DNA from: Acinetobacter soli
GTDB lineage: Bacteria > Pseudomonadota > Gammaproteobacteria > Pseudomonadales > Moraxellaceae
Direction: 5' to 3'
Length of the DNA: 64,000 bases
NCBI RefSeq assembly: GCF_000760595.1
Contig: NZ_BBNM01000002.1
Span: 1 to 64,000 of the forward strand
A program made the position numbers and the translations under genes. Under the pieces are notes generated by a model. The model was not told the DNA's origin. It did not search any database and saw only the letters and a program-made list of their open reading frames with translations. Of this stretch, positions 38,476 to 50,633 are shown piece after piece (positions within the stretch are counted from its first letter, which is position 1; each line of letters opens with the position of its first letter).

Positions 38476-39483
38476 TTAACGGCTGCGATAGGCAAAGCGA
38501 TCGTCCATGCGTAAACTAGCAGGTGGCCAGTTTTCTAAACGCATGCCGAGTTGCAAGCCTTTCGAAGCTAAAACATCTTTAATCTCAGTCAACGATTTTT
38601 TACCTAGGTTAGGAGTTTTTAACAACTCAACTTCAGTACGTTGAACAAGATCACCAATGTAGTAAATATTTTCTGCTTTCAAACAGTTAGCAGAACGAAC
38701 AGTAAGCTCTAGATCATCTACTGGACGAAGCAAGATTGGGTCAACTTCTTCACGAGGTTCTTGAGCAACAGGTGCTTGATCTTTCTGAAGATCAACAAAA
38801 ATTGCAATTTGTTGTTGCAAGATTGTTGCCGCTTTGCGGATTGCTTCTTCAGGATCTACAGTTCCGTTGGTTTCAAGATCGATAACCAGTTTATCTAGAT
38901 CGGTACGTTGTTCTACACGCGCATTTTCAACGGTGTAAGAAACACGTTTGATCGGGCTGTACGACGCATCTAACTGTAGGCGACCTACCGGGCGAGTTTC
39001 GCCTTCCGGGAAACGCGAGTCAGAAGTTTCATAACCACGACCTTGAGATACTTTCAAGCGCATTTTGATTGAACCTGAAGCACTCAAAGTACCAATAAGA
39101 TGTTCTGGATTGACCACTTCAACATTATGAGGTAAACGTAGATCAGCGGCAGTAATGTCGCCTGGTCCTTGTTTCTCTAATGTCAAATATGCTTCATTTT
39201 GATCGAACAGCTTAATAGACAATCCTTTAAGGTTCAGCAAGAGCTCGACGATGTCCTGCTGCAAGCCTTCTAAAGTACTGTACTCGTGCTCGACGCCTTC
39301 TATCTCAACTTCAACCACAGCAGCGCCAGGCAAAGAAGACAATAGAATGCGACGTAAAGCATTACCTAGAGTGTGACCAAAGCCACGCTCTAAAGGTTCC
39401 AGAATCACTTTTGCCGAGGTCCCGCTCACCGCTTCGACCTTGATCGCTTGCGGAGTTAGAAACTCGTTTGCAGTACGCGTCAT
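38476..39483 (-). CDS. rpoA: RNA polymerase alpha subunit
   Basis: A 335-aa alpha subunit: the N-terminal dimerisation and assembly domain covers about residues 1-235, then a flexible acidic linker, then the C-terminal domain (about 248-325) that binds UP elements and activators ([32 protein letters not shown]). It lies in the alpha operon between rpsD and rplQ. Confidence 0.99.
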   Translation of the reverse strand: MTRTANEFLTPQAIKVEAVSGTSAKVILEPLERGFGHTLGNALRRILLSSLPGAAVVEVEIEGVEHEYSTLEGLQQDIVELLLNLKGLSIKLFDQNEAYLTLEKQGPGDITAADLRLPHNVEVVNPEHLIGTLSASGSIKMRLKVSQGRGYETSDSRFPEGETRPVGRLQLDASYSPIKRVSYTVENARVEQRTDLDKLVIDLETNGTVDPEEAIRKAATILQQQIAIFVDLQKDQAPVAQEPREEVDPILLRPVDDLELTVRSANCLKAENIYYIGDLVQRTEVELLKTPNLGKKSLTEIKDVLASKGLQLGMRLENWPPASLRMDDRFAYRSR

Positions 39484-39501
39484 TTATTGCTACCTCAAGG
39501 A

Positions 39502-40125
39502 TTATTTAGAATACAATTCTACAATCAAGCTTTCGTTGATTTCAGCAGGCAAATCAGAACGATCTGGCGCAGCTTTGAACGTACCTTCAAGCTTAGAATG
39601 ATCAACTTCCATCCAAGCAGGAATACCACGTTGAGCAGCTAATTCAATTGCGTTTTTGATACGTAATTGTTGTTTAGCACCTTCATGCACTGCAATCACG
39701 TCACCCGCTTTCACTTGAATAGACGCGATGTTTACACGACGGCCATTTAAAGTGATTGAACGGTGACTTACCAACTGACGAGCTTCTGCACGTGTAGAAC
39801 CAAAACCCATGCGATAAACAACGTTATCGAGGCGGCTTTCAAGCAATTTCAACAAGTTTTCACCTGTTGCGCCTTTAACACGAGCTGCTTCTTTATAGTA
39901 ATTACTAAATTGACGCTCTAACACACCGTACATACGACGTACTTTTTGTTTTTCACGTAATTGTAGTGAATACTCTGATTGCTTACCGCGAGCTTGGCCA
40001 TGTTGACCAGGCGCTTTCGCATGTTTTTTAGTTTTGACGTCAAATGGTTTAACGCCAGATTTAAGCTGCAGGTCTGTCCCTTCGCGACGAGAGAGTTTGC
40101 ATTTTGGACCAATATAACGAGCCAT
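39502..40125 (-). CDS. rpsD: 30S ribosomal protein S4
   Basis: A 207-aa primary 16S rRNA binder. It has only C9 near the N-terminus, so it is the zinc-free form. The S4 RNA-binding motif ([18 protein letters not shown]) lies around residues 92-110. S4 is the usual translational repressor of its operon. Confidence 0.98.
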   Translation of the reverse strand: MARYIGPKCKLSRREGTDLQLKSGVKPFDVKTKKHAKAPGQHGQARGKQSEYSLQLREKQKVRRMYGVLERQFSNYYKEAARVKGATGENLLKLLESRLDNVVYRMGFGSTRAEARQLVSHRSITLNGRRVNIASIQVKAGDVIAVHEGAKQQLRIKNAIELAAQRGIPAWMEVDHSKLEGTFKAAPDRSDLPAEINESLIVELYSK

Positions 40126-40137
40126 GAATGTTTCTCC

Positions 40138-40524
40138 TTACACGCGACGTTTTTTAGGTGGACGGCAACCGTTGTGAGGGATTGGAGTCACATCGGTAAT
40201 GCTGTTGATCTTATAACCCACTGCGCCTAATGCACGAACCGCAGACTCACGACCTGGACCAGGACCTTTTACAAGGACGTCTAGGTTTTTCAAACCGTAA
40301 TCCAAAGCTGCTTTACCAGCAACTTCAGCAGCTACCTGAGCAGCGAACGGAGTTGATTTACGTGAACCACGGAAGCCTTGTCCACCTGAGGTGGCCCAAG
40401 CCAATGCATTACCTTGACGATCGGTAATCGTAACAATGGTGTTATTAAAAGACGCGTGAATGTGTGCAACACCTTCAGAGACGGTACGGGTGACCTTCTT
40501 GCGTGTGCGAGTATCTTTAGCCAT
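40138..40524 (-). CDS. rpsK: 30S ribosomal protein S11
   Basis: A 128-aa platform protein contacting mRNA near the E site. The [13 protein letters not shown] block and the [12 protein letters not shown] end are diagnostic. Confidence 0.98.
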
Positions 40525-40543
40525 CTTTTAGCTTCCAGAAATC

Positions 40544-40900
40544 TTACTTTTTAATCGGTTTGCGCGGACCTTTACGGGTACGTGCGTTAGTTTTGGTGCG
40601 TTGTCCGCGGACAGGCAAGCTGCGACGATGACGAAGGCCACGGTAGCAACCTAAATCCATTAAACGTTTAATGTTCATGGAAATTTCGCGACGTAAGTCA
40701 CCTTCGGTTGGAACCTTAGCAACTTCTGCACGAATCGCATCAAGCTGAGCATCATCCAACTCACGGATTTTAGTGGTTTGACCAATACCAGCAGCAGCTA
40801 AGATGTTCTTAGCAGTGTGGCGACCAATACCAAAAATATACGTGAGGGAGATAACAGCATGCTTGTTATCCGGAATGTTTACACCGGCAATACGAGCCAT
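40544..40900 (-). CDS. rpsM: 30S ribosomal protein S13
   Basis: A 118-aa head protein that bridges to the 50S; the basic C-terminal tail ([16 protein letters not shown]) reaches the P-site tRNA. First gene of the alpha operon. Confidence 0.98.
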   Translation of the reverse strand: MARIAGVNIPDNKHAVISLTYIFGIGRHTAKNILAAAGIGQTTKIRELDDAQLDAIRAEVAKVPTEGDLRREISMNIKRLMDLGCYRGLRHRRSLPVRGQRTKTNARTRKGPRKPIKK

Positions 40901-41006
40901 TCACTTTCTCCAAAAAGGCAGTAGATAATCAACCGCCCCACAAAAAATCTTTGAGGGGCGGATATTAACCTAATTAGCCTACTGAAATCAACAGGTCTTG
41001 ATCAGA

Positions 41007-41123
41007 TTAACCTTGACGCTGCTTATGACGAGGTTCTGCGCTACAAATTACGCGAATTACCCCATTACGACGGATAACTTTACAGCTACCACAAATTTTC
41101 TTTACAGAAGCTTGTACTTTCAT
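41007..41123 (-). CDS. rpmJ: 50S ribosomal protein L36
   Basis: A 38-aa zinc-binding protein with ligands C11, C14, C27 and H33, so this is the zinc (C+) paralogue. It starts [14 protein letters not shown]. It sits between secY and rpsM at the spc/alpha junction. Confidence 0.96.
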
Positions 41124-41143
41124 GATGAAACCTCTAAGTGCGC

Positions 41144-42502
41144 TTATCCCTTAGGATGAGCAGTCGTTTTTCTCATTAACGTTTGATTGTCATATTGATG
41201 AGACGTGAGATGTGCTTGCAATTGAGCCATAAAGTCCATCACCACAACCACTACGATCAGCAACGATGTACCGCCCAAATGGAACGGAATACCGAATGAA
41301 TTCTGTAGGATCATTGGCATCAAACACACCACAGTAATATAAATCGCACCAATAAACGTCAAACGATTAAGAATATGATCTAAATAACGAGCCGTTTGCT
41401 CACCTGGGCGTATACCAGGTACATATGCGCCGCTACGTTTTAAGTTTTCTGACACTTCTTTCGGACTGAAAACCAGTGCCGTGTAGAAATAACAGAAGAA
41501 AATAATTAACGTACCGAACAGCATTAAATACAACGGCTGTCCAGGCGATAACACGAGTGCCAAATCTTGCAAGCTACGCTTTACAATACCCGCATTCGGA
41601 TCTGCACTACCTAACCATTGACCCAAGCTCGCTGGAAATAATAACAATGAGCTTGCAAAAATAGCTGGAATTACACCAGCCATATTAATTTTCAATGGCA
41701 AATGCGTTTGCTGTGCAGTGAATATCCGGCGACCTTGTTGCTTTTGTGCATAGTTAACAGGAATGCGTCGTTGTGCTTTTTCGATAAACACAATTGCTGC
41801 AAGGACAGCAAGAGATAACAAGGCAAATACGGCAATTCCAATTAAACTGCCCTGCCCATTTTGGACAGAAGTAAAGGCCTGAATTACCTGATTGGGTAAC
41901 CCTGCAACAATTCCTGCAAAAATGATCATCGAGATACCATTACCAATACCACGTTCGGTAATTTGTTCTCCCAACCACATTAGGAACATCGTTCCAGCAA
42001 CCAAAGAGGTTACCGCAGGAACATAAAATGCTAGTCCGGAAGTCAGCGTAATTCCCTGACTAATCAGACCAGCACACATCCCTACACCTTGCACGAGTGC
42101 AAGAAATAAGGTGCCATAACGCGTGTATTGATTAATTTTGCGCTTGCCTTGCTCGCCTTCTTTCTTTAAAGCTTCTAGCGAAGGAACGACCGTAGACATT
42201 AACTGCACGATAATCGATGCTGAAATATACGGCATGATCCCTAGTGCGAGAATTGACATACGTTCTAATGCACCGCCAGAGAACATATTAAATAAACCCA
42301 AGAAGGTTCCTTCATTGGCTTTAAAAAAACGTGCTAGCGCTACATTATCAATACCCGGCAACGGAATATGCGCTCCTAGTCGAAAGACCAGCAATGCACC
42401 AATCAAGAACATTAATCGGCGAATAATTTCACGGTATTTCACGTGAAACGGCTGTCCTTTCATCATGTTGACATGACCTGAAGAACTAGGAGACATAGAC
42501 AC
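41144..42502 (-). CDS. secY: Protein translocase subunit SecY
   Basis: A 452-aa core of the SecYEG channel with ten membrane helices and the plug/lateral-gate regions in the usual order. Start and end patterns ([34 protein letters not shown]) match the family. Last large gene of the spc operon. Confidence 0.98.
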
Positions 42503-42508
42503 TCGGCA

Positions 42509-42949
42509 TTACTCCTCGACTTTACCGCCAGCAGCTTCAATTGCAGCTTTAGCGCCTTTAGTCAAAGCAACACCTTGCACAGTAAACGCGCGAGTTACTT
42601 CACCAGAAAGAACAACACGTGCACGAACTTGGTCACGACGAACAACGTTCGCAGCTTTCAAAGTTTCAAGGCTAACAACTTCGCCTTCCACTTTGTTGAG
42701 TTCAGATAAACGCACTTCAGCAGTTTTCAAAGCGATTTGGCTAGTGAAACCGAATTTAGGCAAACGACGATAAATCGCTGTTTGACCGCCTTCAAAGCCT
42801 GGGCGTACACCACCGCTCTTACGTGATTTTTGACCTTTGACACCACGGCCACCAGTCTTACCAACGCCAGAGCCGATACCACGACCTAAACGACGGTTGT
42901 CACGTTTTGCACCTTCTGCAGGTGCAAGTTCATTTAAACGCAGAGTCAT
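42509..42949 (-). CDS. rplO: 50S ribosomal protein L15
   Basis: A 146-aa late-assembly protein with the Gly/Arg-rich N-terminal extension ([21 protein letters not shown]). It ends six bases before secY. Confidence 0.98.
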   Translation of the reverse strand: MTLRLNELAPAEGAKRDNRRLGRGIGSGVGKTGGRGVKGQKSRKSGGVRPGFEGGQTAIYRRLPKFGFTSQIALKTAEVRLSELNKVEGEVVSLETLKAANVVRRDQVRARVVLSGEVTRAFTVQGVALTKGAKAAIEAAGGKVEE

Positions 42950-42952
42950 GGT

Positions 42953-43129
42953 TTACTCCTCTACACTAACCATATAGTAGACTTTGTTGATCATACCGCG
43001 GTTTGAAGGAGTATCTTGTACTTCTACCGTATGACCAATACGACGCAGACCTAAACCTTGTAGGCAAAGTTTGTGATTTTTCAAACGATGCGAAGCAGAT
43101 TTGATCTGGGTAACTTTAATCGTTTTCAT
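42953..43129 (-). CDS. rpmD: 50S ribosomal protein L30
   Basis: A 58-aa protein starting [15 protein letters not shown], with [16 protein letters not shown] in the middle. It lies between rpsE and rplO, three bases from rplO. Confidence 0.97.
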   Translation of the reverse strand: MKTIKVTQIKSASHRLKNHKLCLQGLGLRRIGHTVEVQDTPSNRGMINKVYYMVSVEE

Positions 43130-43135
43130 GATTGA

Positions 43136-43633
43136 TTACCCTTGAATTTGTTCTACTGAAAGACCACGTTTTGCAGCAACTTTCTCAGGAGAAGTCATAT
43201 CACGCAAACCTTTAAAAGTCGCGTTTACTACATTCGCAGCATTCGTAGAACCATAACATTTAGCAAGTACGTTATGTACACCAGCAGCTTCTAAAACGGC
43301 ACGCATAGCACCACCAGCAATTACGCCAGTACCTTCAGAAGCAGGTTGCATGTACACACGGCTTGCGCCATGACGAGCATTCACAGGGTGTTGTAGAGTA
43401 GTACCCGCAAGGTCAACTGTAATCATGTTACGACGAGCAGCTTCAAGTGCTTTAGAAATAGCAGCTGGAACTTCACGTGCTTTACCACGACCAAAACCTA
43501 CACGGCCATTTCCGTCGCCCACAACAGTCAATGCTGTGAAAGAGAAAATACGACCACCTTTAACAACCTTGGCTACACGATCAACGGCAACCAGCTTCTC
43601 AACGAGACCTTCGTTTTGTTCAACTTTCGCCAT
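43136..43633 (-). CDS. rpsE: 30S ribosomal protein S5
   Basis: A 165-aa protein involved in mRNA unwinding and decoding fidelity. The dsRNA-binding domain and the [15 protein letters not shown] loop, site of spectinomycin-resistance changes in other species, are clear; no change is evident. Confidence 0.98.
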   Translation of the reverse strand: MAKVEQNEGLVEKLVAVDRVAKVVKGGRIFSFTALTVVGDGNGRVGFGRGKAREVPAAISKALEAARRNMITVDLAGTTLQHPVNARHGASRVYMQPASEGTGVIAGGAMRAVLEAAGVHNVLAKCYGSTNAANVVNATFKGLRDMTSPEKVAAKRGLSVEQIQG

Positions 43634-43635
43634 GA

Positions 43636-43986
43636 TTAGAACTCCAAGCCGCCTTCACGAGCAGCATCAGCCAAGGCTTTGATACGACCATGATATTTAA
43701 AACCAGAACGGTCAAACGCAACTTTAGTAACACCAGCTGCTTTAGCACGTTCAGCAATTAAAGCACCTACTTTAGTAGCCGCTTCAACGTTACCAGTAGT
43801 ACCACTACGCAATGATGTATCCAAAGTAGAAGCTTGCGCTAAAACTTTGCCACCATCTGCTGAAATAACTTGTGCGTAGATGTGACGCGGCGTGCGGTTT
43901 ACACACAAACGAGTCGCACCCAACGCACGGATGTGCAAGCGTGTGCTTTTCGCACGACGCAAACGGGATTGTTTCTTTTCGTTCAT
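43636..43986 (-). CDS. rplR: 50S ribosomal protein L18
   Basis: A 116-aa 5S rRNA-binding protein. It ends [22 protein letters not shown] as expected and lies two bases from rpsE. Confidence 0.98.
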   Translation of the reverse strand: MNEKKQSRLRRAKSTRLHIRALGATRLCVNRTPRHIYAQVISADGGKVLAQASTLDTSLRSGTTGNVEAATKVGALIAERAKAAGVTKVAFDRSGFKYHGRIKALADAAREGGLEF

Positions 43987-44000
43987 AAGAACCTCGCGCC

Positions 44001-44534
44001 TTATTTCTTCTTAGCTTCTTTACGAAGAACAACTTCATCCGAATAACGAACACCTTTACCTTTATACGGCTCTGGTGGACGGTAACCACGGATTTCTGAA
44101 GCAACTTGACCTAGTAACTGCTTGTCTGCAGACTTCAAAATAATTTCAGTCGCAGTTGGAGTTTCAGCAGTTACACCTTCAGGAAGGCTATACTCGATTG
44201 GGTGAGAAAAACCGAGGTTAAGGTTAATACTTGCACCTTTAACCGCAGCTTTGTAACCAACACCAATCAGTTGTAACTTACGTTCGAAGCCTTCGTTAAC
44301 ACCTTTTACAAGGTTGTTTAACACAGCGCGAGCAGTACCAGCTTGCATCCAAGCGTCTTTAGACTCTTTAACTGGAGCAAGTTGAAGTTTACCTTCTTCC
44401 TGTTTTAGCTCGACCAGCGCATGCAGGTTGAAAGACAATGTACCTTTAGTGCCTTTCACTTCGACCTGCCGGCCGTTCTGAGTAACTGTAACACCGTTAG
44501 GTACAGTTACTGGGGCTTTAGCCACACGAGACAT
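44001..44534 (-). CDS. rplF: 50S ribosomal protein L6
   Basis: A 177-aa protein near the factor-binding site, with two similar alpha/beta domains and the conserved end [16 protein letters not shown]. Confidence 0.98.
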   Translation of the reverse strand: MSRVAKAPVTVPNGVTVTQNGRQVEVKGTKGTLSFNLHALVELKQEEGKLQLAPVKESKDAWMQAGTARAVLNNLVKGVNEGFERKLQLIGVGYKAAVKGASINLNLGFSHPIEYSLPEGVTAETPTATEIILKSADKQLLGQVASEIRGYRPPEPYKGKGVRYSDEVVLRKEAKKK

Positions 44535-44547
44535 GAGGAATCACCTA

Positions 44548-44943
44548 TTAAGAAACAAAAGCAATAACTTCACCACCGATACCTGCAGCACGTGCAGCGC
44601 GATCAGTCATGATGCCTTTGCTTGTAGAAACAATTGCAATACCCAAACCTTGCTTAACGCTCGGTAGTTTATCTTTACCGCGATATTGGCGAAGACCTGG
44701 ACGGCTTACGCGCTTCACAGTTTCGATAACTGGTTTGCCTTCAAAATATTTTAAAGTCAAAGTTAAAGTCGCTTTAGCTTCTTCTTGCGCAACTTCAACG
44801 TTAGAAATATAACCTTCTTGTTGAAGTACGTTTGCAATTGCAACTTTTAACTTAGAACTTGGCATAGAAACAGATTGTTTCTTCGCCATTTGTGCGTTAC
44901 GAACACGTGTTAGCATGTCGGCAACGGTATCTTGCATACTCAT
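44548..44943 (-). CDS. rpsH: 30S ribosomal protein S8
   Basis: A 131-aa central-domain 16S rRNA binder and, in E. coli, the translational repressor of the spc operon. The C-terminal [13 protein letters not shown] motif is present. Confidence 0.98.
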   Translation of the reverse strand: MSMQDTVADMLTRVRNAQMAKKQSVSMPSSKLKVAIANVLQQEGYISNVEVAQEEAKATLTLTLKYFEGKPVIETVKRVSRPGLRQYRGKDKLPSVKQGLGIAIVSTSKGIMTDRAARAAGIGGEVIAFVS

Positions 44944-44956
44944 CTATAGTCGCCCC

Positions 44957-45262
44957 TTACCAGCTTGCCTTAACAACGCCTGGTACATCACCCTGCATTA
45001 CTGTGTCACGTAGTTTGTTACGGCTTAAACCGAACTTACGGAAGTAACCATGAGGACGACCAGTTAAACCACAACGGTTACGAAGACGAACAGGAGATGC
45101 ATTACGTGGCAATGCCTGTAACTTTAACATCGCTTCAAAACGCTCTTCGTCGCTTGCATTTACGTTTGCAATCGTTGCTTTTAATTCAGCACGTTTTGCA
45201 GCGTATTTAGCAACAGTTTGTTCGCGTTTTAATTCGCGATTAATCATACCTTTCTTAGCCAT
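44957..45262 (-). CDS. rpsN: 30S ribosomal protein S14
   Basis: A 101-aa head protein of the long zinc-free type: one cysteine only ([20 protein letters not shown]), no CxxC pair. Confidence 0.98.
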   Translation of the reverse strand: MAKKGMINRELKREQTVAKYAAKRAELKATIANVNASDEERFEAMLKLQALPRNASPVRLRNRCGLTGRPHGYFRKFGLSRNKLRDTVMQGDVPGVVKASW

Positions 45263-45271
45263 ATCGACCTC

Positions 45272-45808
45272 TTATTTGAACGGGAAGCCGAATGCACGCA
45301 TAAGCGCACGGCCTTCGTCATCGGTGCGAGCAGTGGTAGTAATAGTAATATCCATACCACGAATACGATCAATCTTGTCAAAATCGATTTCAGGGAAAAC
45401 GATTTGCTCTTTCAAACCCATCGAGTAGTTACCACGACCGTCGAATGATTTCGCTGAGAAACCACGGAAGTCACGGATACGAGGGATTGCGATCGAGATC
45501 AAACGGTCCAAGAATTCGTACATTTGTTCGCCACGTAAAGTAACTTTACAACCGATTGGCCAACCATCACGGATTTTGAAACCAGCGATTGATTTACGTG
45601 CAAGTGTAACTACTGGTTTTTGACCAGCAATAGACTGCATATCTGCTACAGCGCCGTCTAATAATTTCTTATCAGTTGCAGCTGCACCAACACCCATGTT
45701 TAGAGTGATTTTTGTAATGCGAGGAATTTCCATCACATTCTTAACGCCAAGTTCTTCTAATAACTTAGCTTTAAGTTCTTCGTTGTAACGTGTTTTAAGT
45801 CTGGCCAT
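45272..45808 (-). CDS. rplE: 50S ribosomal protein L5
   Basis: A 178-aa 5S rRNA and P-tRNA contact protein; [19 protein letters not shown] is diagnostic. Confidence 0.98.
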   Translation of the reverse strand: MARLKTRYNEELKAKLLEELGVKNVMEIPRITKITLNMGVGAAATDKKLLDGAVADMQSIAGQKPVVTLARKSIAGFKIRDGWPIGCKVTLRGEQMYEFLDRLISIAIPRIRDFRGFSAKSFDGRGNYSMGLKEQIVFPEIDFDKIDRIRGMDITITTTARTDDEGRALMRAFGFPFK

Positions 45809-45825
45809 TGCCGTTTTTCAACCTA

Positions 45826-46146
45826 TTACTTCGCTACCGCCACTGATTCACCATTTGATTTATAAACGCGAGTTTTCGCGCCATTTTCATCAACTTGGTA
45901 ACCAACACGGTCAGCCTTTTGGGTTGTAGCATTAAAAACTGCCACGTTTGAGATATGAAGCGAAGCTTCCTGAGTAACGATGCCGCCTTCAGCGCCAGTT
46001 ACACGGTTCGGCTTTTGATGCTTCTTCACTAAGTTAAGGCCTTCAACCTTAACGCGGTCTTCAGAAACAGACAAAACAGTACCCTGTTTGCCTTTTTCTT
46101 TACCTGCGATCACGATAACCTGATCGCCTTTTTTAATCTTAGCCAT
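45826..46146 (-). CDS. rplX: 50S ribosomal protein L24
   Basis: A 106-aa assembly-initiating protein with an N-terminal KOW motif ([20 protein letters not shown]). Confidence 0.98.
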   Translation of the reverse strand: MAKIKKGDQVIVIAGKEKGKQGTVLSVSEDRVKVEGLNLVKKHQKPNRVTGAEGGIVTQEASLHISNVAVFNATTQKADRVGYQVDENGAKTRVYKSNGESVAVAK

Positions 46147-46155
46147 GATTGCCTC

Positions 46156-46524
46156 TTATAGAACTTCAGGAGCCAATGAAATAATTTTCATGAACTGTTC
46201 AGTACGAAGTTCACGAGTCACTGGTCCGAAAATACGGGTGGCAATCGGAGCTTTGTTGTTGTTTAACAATACAGCTGCATTGTCATCAAAACGGATTACA
46301 GAACCGTCTGGACGACGAATACCGAACTTTGTACGTACTACAACAGCATTCATCACGTCACCTTTTTTAACACGGCCACGTGGAATTGCTTCTTTTACAG
46401 TAACTTTAATAATGTCGCCAACAGAAGCATAACGACGATGTGAACCACCTAGTACTTTAATACATTGTACGCGGCGTGCACCACTATTGTCTGCTACGTC
46501 GAGCATACTTTCGGTTTGAATCAT
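46156..46524 (-). CDS. rplN: 50S ribosomal protein L14
   Basis: A 122-aa protein at the subunit interface. I chose the ATG at 46524 because [17 protein letters not shown] is the universal start; an ATG 11 codons earlier adds unrelated sequence. First gene of the spc operon; the 90-base space before it may hold the operon junction. Confidence 0.98.
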   Translation of the reverse strand: MIQTESMLDVADNSGARRVQCIKVLGGSHRRYASVGDIIKVTVKEAIPRGRVKKGDVMNAVVVRTKFGIRRPDGSVIRFDDNAAVLLNNNKAPIATRIFGPVTRELRTEQFMKIISLAPEVL

Positions 46525-46614
46525 TGCCCTACTCCAAAACCGAGCAACACCGGTCACAATTTCGAAAGGCTCAAAGAGTACTCGAAATTGACCGATGATG
46601 CAACAAGAACCTAA

Positions 46615-46872
46615 TTACTCAGCAGCTGCTTCAACAACTTCAACCAAAGTCCAAGCTTTAGTTTTAGAAATTGGGCGGCTTTCTTTGATGGTCACTAGGT
46701 CGCCAAGTTTAGCAACGTTGTTCTCATCATGAGCGTGTAATTTTGTTGAACGGCGGATTGATTTGCCATACAACGGGTGTTGAACGCGGCGTTCGATAAG
46801 GACAACAATTGACTTGTCCATTTTGTCGCTTACTACTTTGCCGGTTAACGTGCGGACTGTTTTTTCACTCAT
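46615..46872 (-). CDS. rpsQ: 30S ribosomal protein S17
   Basis: An 85-aa OB-fold early binder of 16S rRNA. Its start overlaps the rpmC stop by four bases. Last gene of the S10 operon. Confidence 0.98.
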   Translation of the reverse strand: MSEKTVRTLTGKVVSDKMDKSIVVLIERRVQHPLYGKSIRRSTKLHAHDENNVAKLGDLVTIKESRPISKTKAWTLVEVVEAAAE

Positions 46873-47066
46873 TGTCCGTTCCCCTGTTTTTCGGTAAGGA
46901 GTGTCTTGATACGAGCAACGGTTTTACGAGCAACTTGCACTTCGTGCGATTTACCCAATTGACCAGTCGCTTTTGCCATACGAAGACGGAATTGGTTAAG
47001 CTGTTGCTCATCAAGCAAAGCTTTCAACTCTTCTACCGACTTTTCACGTAGATCTTTAGTTTTCAT
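46869..47066 (-). CDS. rpmC: 50S ribosomal protein L29
   Basis: A 65-aa two-helix protein at the tunnel exit. Its ATG shares one base with the rplP stop codon, indicating translational coupling. Confidence 0.97.
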   Translation of the reverse strand: MKTKDLREKSVEELKALLDEQQLNQFRLRMAKATGQLGKSHEVQVARKTVARIKTLLTEKQGNGQ

Positions 47067-47479
47067 TACATTACCGTCCGAGTCACGATAGTGGTTTTAA
47101 ACGGAAGTTTAGCAGCAGCAAGCTTGAATGCTTCAGTTGCCAACTCGTCGTTCACACCTTCAATTTCGTACAGGATCTTACCTGGTTTGATCTCACAAAC
47201 CCAGTACTCCACATTACCTTTACCGTTACCCATACGAACTTCTAATGGCTTTTCGGTGATTGGCTTGTCTGGGAATACGCGGATGAAGATTTTACCACCA
47301 CGTTTAATACGACGGCTAATAGTACGACGCGCAGCTTCGATCTGACGCGCAGTCATACGACCACGTTCAGTCGCTTTAATCGCAATCGAACCAAATGATA
47401 CTGTACTACCACGATGTGCAAGACCAGTGTTACGGCCTTTTTGCACTTTACGGAATTTGGTACGTTTAGGTTGCAACAT
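47066..47479 (-). CDS. rplP: 50S ribosomal protein L16
   Basis: A 137-aa protein near the A site. It begins [19 protein letters not shown]; the arginine of [12 protein letters not shown] lies in the region hydroxylated by RoxA in other bacteria. Confidence 0.98.
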   Translation of the reverse strand: MLQPKRTKFRKVQKGRNTGLAHRGSTVSFGSIAIKATERGRMTARQIEAARRTISRRIKRGGKIFIRVFPDKPITEKPLEVRMGNGKGNVEYWVCEIKPGKILYEIEGVNDELATEAFKLAAAKLPFKTTIVTRTVM

Positions 47480-47482
47480 GGA

Positions 47483-48235
47483 TTATTCTCCCTTGTCAGC
47501 AGCACGGTCTGAACGACGACCACGACGCTCTTGACCTTCACCACGACCACGACCGCGTTTAGCTGGACGCTCTTCTTGTGGTGCAGGGTTCATGACTTGT
47601 TTCATGCCACCCAAGATTTCACCACGGAAAATCCAGACTTTAACACCAATCGTACCGTAAGTTGTTTCAGCACGCATAGTTGCATAGTCGATGTCCGCAC
47701 GAAGCGTATGTAGAGGTACACGACCTTCACGATACCATTCTGTACGAGCGATCTCTGCACCACCTAGACGGCCAGAAACTTCAACTTTGATACCTTTCGC
47801 ACCAGCACGCATGCTGTTTTGTACCGCACGCTTCATTGCGCGACGGAACATTACACGCTTTTCTAGTTGAGAAGCGATTGCTTCAGCAACAAGACGTGCG
47901 TCTAAATCTGGACGATCGATTTCATTGATGCTTACTTGCGCAGGAACACCCATGATAGTGGTAAGTTCGCGCTGTAATTTCTCGATGTCTTCGCCTTTTT
48001 TACCGATGACGATACCAGGACGAGCAGTGCTAATCGTTACTTTAGCAGCGCCTGTTGGACGTTCGATAAGAATATTGCTGATCATCGCGCTCTTAAGTTT
48101 TTTAGTCAAAAACTCACGAACTTGAAGATCTTTAAGCAAGTATTCAGCGTATTGTTTCGGATTCGCATACCAGTTAGCGTTATGACGTTTCACAACACCT
48201 AGGCGGATACCGATTGGATGAACCTTCTGACCCAT
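47483..48235 (-). CDS. rpsC: 30S ribosomal protein S3
   Basis: A 250-aa mRNA-entry protein. A KH domain with the GKKGEDIE loop lies around residues 78-85. The tail (about 218-250, rich in Arg/Gly/Glu) is longer than in E. coli S3 (233 aa), as in other Acinetobacter-like S3. Confidence 0.98.
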   Translation of the reverse strand: MGQKVHPIGIRLGVVKRHNANWYANPKQYAEYLLKDLQVREFLTKKLKSAMISNILIERPTGAAKVTISTARPGIVIGKKGEDIEKLQRELTTIMGVPAQVSINEIDRPDLDARLVAEAIASQLEKRVMFRRAMKRAVQNSMRAGAKGIKVEVSGRLGGAEIARTEWYREGRVPLHTLRADIDYATMRAETTYGTIGVKVWIFRGEILGGMKQVMNPAPQEERPAKRGRGRGEGQERRGRRSDRAADKGE

Positions 48236-48236
48236 A

Positions 48237-48566
48237 TCAAACCCCTACCTTAACGGTGATGTGACAAGTACGCTTAGTGATACGATCTGCACGGCCTTTA
48301 GCACGTGGCATAATACGTTTAAGGCTCATGCCTTCATCAACGTAAATCGTAGACACCTTAAGGTCATCAACATCTAAACTGTTATTGTGTTCAGCATTTG
48401 CAATTGCAGATTCCAAAGCTTTTTTCACTAGAACGGCAGCTTTTTTGTTGCTGAAGTTCAAAATGTTAAGCGCGTGAGCAACAGATTTGCCACGGATTAG
48501 GTCTGCAACCAAACGTGCCTTTTGTGCCGAGATAGCGGCACCGCGTAATTTAGCAGTTACTTCCAT
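48237..48566 (-). CDS. rplV: 50S ribosomal protein L22
   Basis: A 109-aa protein lining the exit tunnel, with the macrolide-relevant hairpin near residues 80-95. Two ATGs are adjacent; the second (48566) sits better behind AGGTG, but 48569 is possible. Confidence 0.96.
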
Positions 48567-48577
48567 CATGACACCTA

Positions 48578-48853
48578 TTAACGTTTAGATTTCTTGTCAA
48601 CGCCGTGACCACGATAGGTACGAGTTGGCGCGAATTCACCGAGTTTATGACCAACCATATGTTCAGATACGATTACTGGAACATGGTTACGGCCATTGTG
48701 AACAGAAATTGTTAGACCAACAAAGTCTGGAAGGATCATCGAACGACGAGACCACGTTTTGATCGGCTTACGGTTGTTTGCAGCAATAGCAGCTTCAACT
48801 TTAGCGAACAAATGCGCGTCGACGAACGGACCTTTTTTTAATGAACGAGGCAT
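48578..48853 (-). CDS. rpsS: 30S ribosomal protein S19
   Basis: A 91-aa head protein; [16 protein letters not shown] and [13 protein letters not shown] ends are diagnostic. Confidence 0.98.
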   Translation of the reverse strand: MPRSLKKGPFVDAHLFAKVEAAIAANNRKPIKTWSRRSMILPDFVGLTISVHNGRNHVPVIVSEHMVGHKLGEFAPTRTYRGHGVDKKSKR

Positions 48854-48866
48854 TAGTCAGATTCCT

Positions 48867-49691
48867 TTACTTGACGCGACGATCGCGGATAATCATCTTA
48901 GTCGTACGCTTATTGGTACGTGTCTTGTACCCTTTCGCTTTTTGACCCCACGGGCTTACAGGTTGAATACCTTTGTTACGCCCTTCACCACCACCGTGCG
49001 GGTGATCTACTGGGTTCATCGCCATACCACGAACGGTAGGACGAACACCACGCCAGCGCGACGCACCAGCTTTACCCAATGAACGAAGGTTGTTTTCTTG
49101 GTTAGAAACTTCACCAATTACAGCGCGGCATTCAACATGGATTTTACGCATTTCGCCTGAACGTAGACGAACGATTGCGTAAGAACCATCACGACCCAAC
49201 AACTGAACTGAAGTACCAGCAGAACGTGCTAATTGAGCACCTTTACCGATTTTAAGTTCAACGTTGTGAAGTGTAGAACCGATTGGCATGTTACGAAGTG
49301 GCAAGCAGTTACCTGGACGAATTGGAGCATCGTTACCAGATTGTACTTTATCACCAGCGCGCAAGCCTTTAGGTGCGATGATATAACGACGTTCACCGTC
49401 AGCATACTTCAACAATGCGATGTGTGCGGTACGGTTAGGATCGTATTCAATACGCTCTACAACTGCAGGAATACCATCTTTGTTACGTTTGAAGTCTACA
49501 AGACGGTAATGCTGCTTGTGACCACCACCAACGTGACGAGTGGTAATGTGACCGTTGTTATTACGACCACCAGTACGTTTTTTAGCTTCAACCAACGCTG
49601 CAAAAGGCTTACCTTTGTGAAGGTGGCTATGAACCACTTTTTCAACAAAGCGACGCCCTGGAGACGTTGGTTTGCATTTTTGAATCGGCAT
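48867..49691 (-). CDS. rplB: 50S ribosomal protein L2
   Basis: A 274-aa protein near the peptidyl-transferase centre. The histidine-bearing [14 protein letters not shown] block near residue 230 is conserved. Confidence 0.98.
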
Positions 49692-49702
49692 AATTTTCGT
49701 CC

Positions 49703-50023
49703 TTATTCCGCTGCGCTTTCAGCGGTATCGCCCAAGTCAGCCATTTCTACATCTTGGCCAGCTTTCAGGGTGACGTATGCTTTTTTAACATCAGAACGAC
49801 GTCCTAATGTTTTACCAAAGCGCTTCGATTTACCTTTAGTGATCGTCGTGTTTACTTTAAGCACGTCTACACCAAAAAGTTTTTCAACTGCTTTTTTGAT
49901 TTCAAGTTTAGTTGCATTGATATCAACTTTGAACACTTGAACACCAGCAGTTTCGCCTAAAACTTGTGCCTTTTCTGAGAAGACTGGTCCTTTTAGGACT
50001 TGATAGATACGTTCGTTGTTCAT
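49703..50023 (-). CDS. rplW: 50S ribosomal protein L23
   Basis: A 106-aa exit-tunnel protein that docks trigger factor and SRP. Its start overlaps the rplD stop by four bases. Confidence 0.97.
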
Positions 50024-50622
50024 CCGAGTTCTACCTCAATTTTCTTAGCAGCAGCTACAGACATCACAACTTTATCGAACGCGATCAAGCTAACAGGATC
50101 GATTGCAGTTGCATCAACCACATCTACATGTGGAAGGTTACGTGCTGCAAGATATAGATTCTCATCTACAGCATCAGTAACGATTAATGCACGAGCAGCA
50201 TTCAAGTCGTTCAGTTTAGCAAGCAATTCTTTAGTTTTAGGAGCTGCAACAGCAAACTCTTCAACCAATACAAGACGATCTTGGCGAACAAGTTCAGCTA
50301 AGATACATTGCATTGCACCGCGGTACATTTTACGGTTTACTTTTTGAGACCAGTCTTGTGGACGAGCAGCAAATGTTTTACCGCCGCCAACCCAGATTGG
50401 GCTACGAATAGAACCAGCACGTGCGCGGCCTGTACCTTTTTGACGGAATGGCTTCTTACCACCACCAGATACTTCTGCACGAGATTTTTGAGCACGAGTA
50501 CCTTGACGACCACCAGCTAAGTAAGCTGTAACAACTTGGTGTACAAGAGCTTCGTTAAATTCACGTCCAAAAGCAACTTCAGACAACTCAACAGCAGAGC
50601 CGGAAACAGTTTTTAAATTCAC
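50020..50622 (-). CDS. rplD: 50S ribosomal protein L4
   Basis: A 200-aa protein; the tunnel loop ([19 protein letters not shown]) is intact. L4 represses the S10 operon in E. coli. Confidence 0.98.
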   Translation of the reverse strand: MNLKTVSGSAVELSEVAFGREFNEALVHQVVTAYLAGGRQGTRAQKSRAEVSGGGKKPFRQKGTGRARAGSIRSPIWVGGGKTFAARPQDWSQKVNRKMYRGAMQCILAELVRQDRLVLVEEFAVAAPKTKELLAKLNDLNAARALIVTDAVDENLYLAARNLPHVDVVDATAIDPVSLIAFDKVVMSVAAAKKIEVELG

Positions 50623-50633
50623 GTTATTTCCCC

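Noticed and set aside
49233..49940. 235-codon forward frame across rplB and rplW
   Set aside because: Antisense to conserved ribosomal genes; low-complexity Thr/Phe/Val composition typical of a shadow frame.
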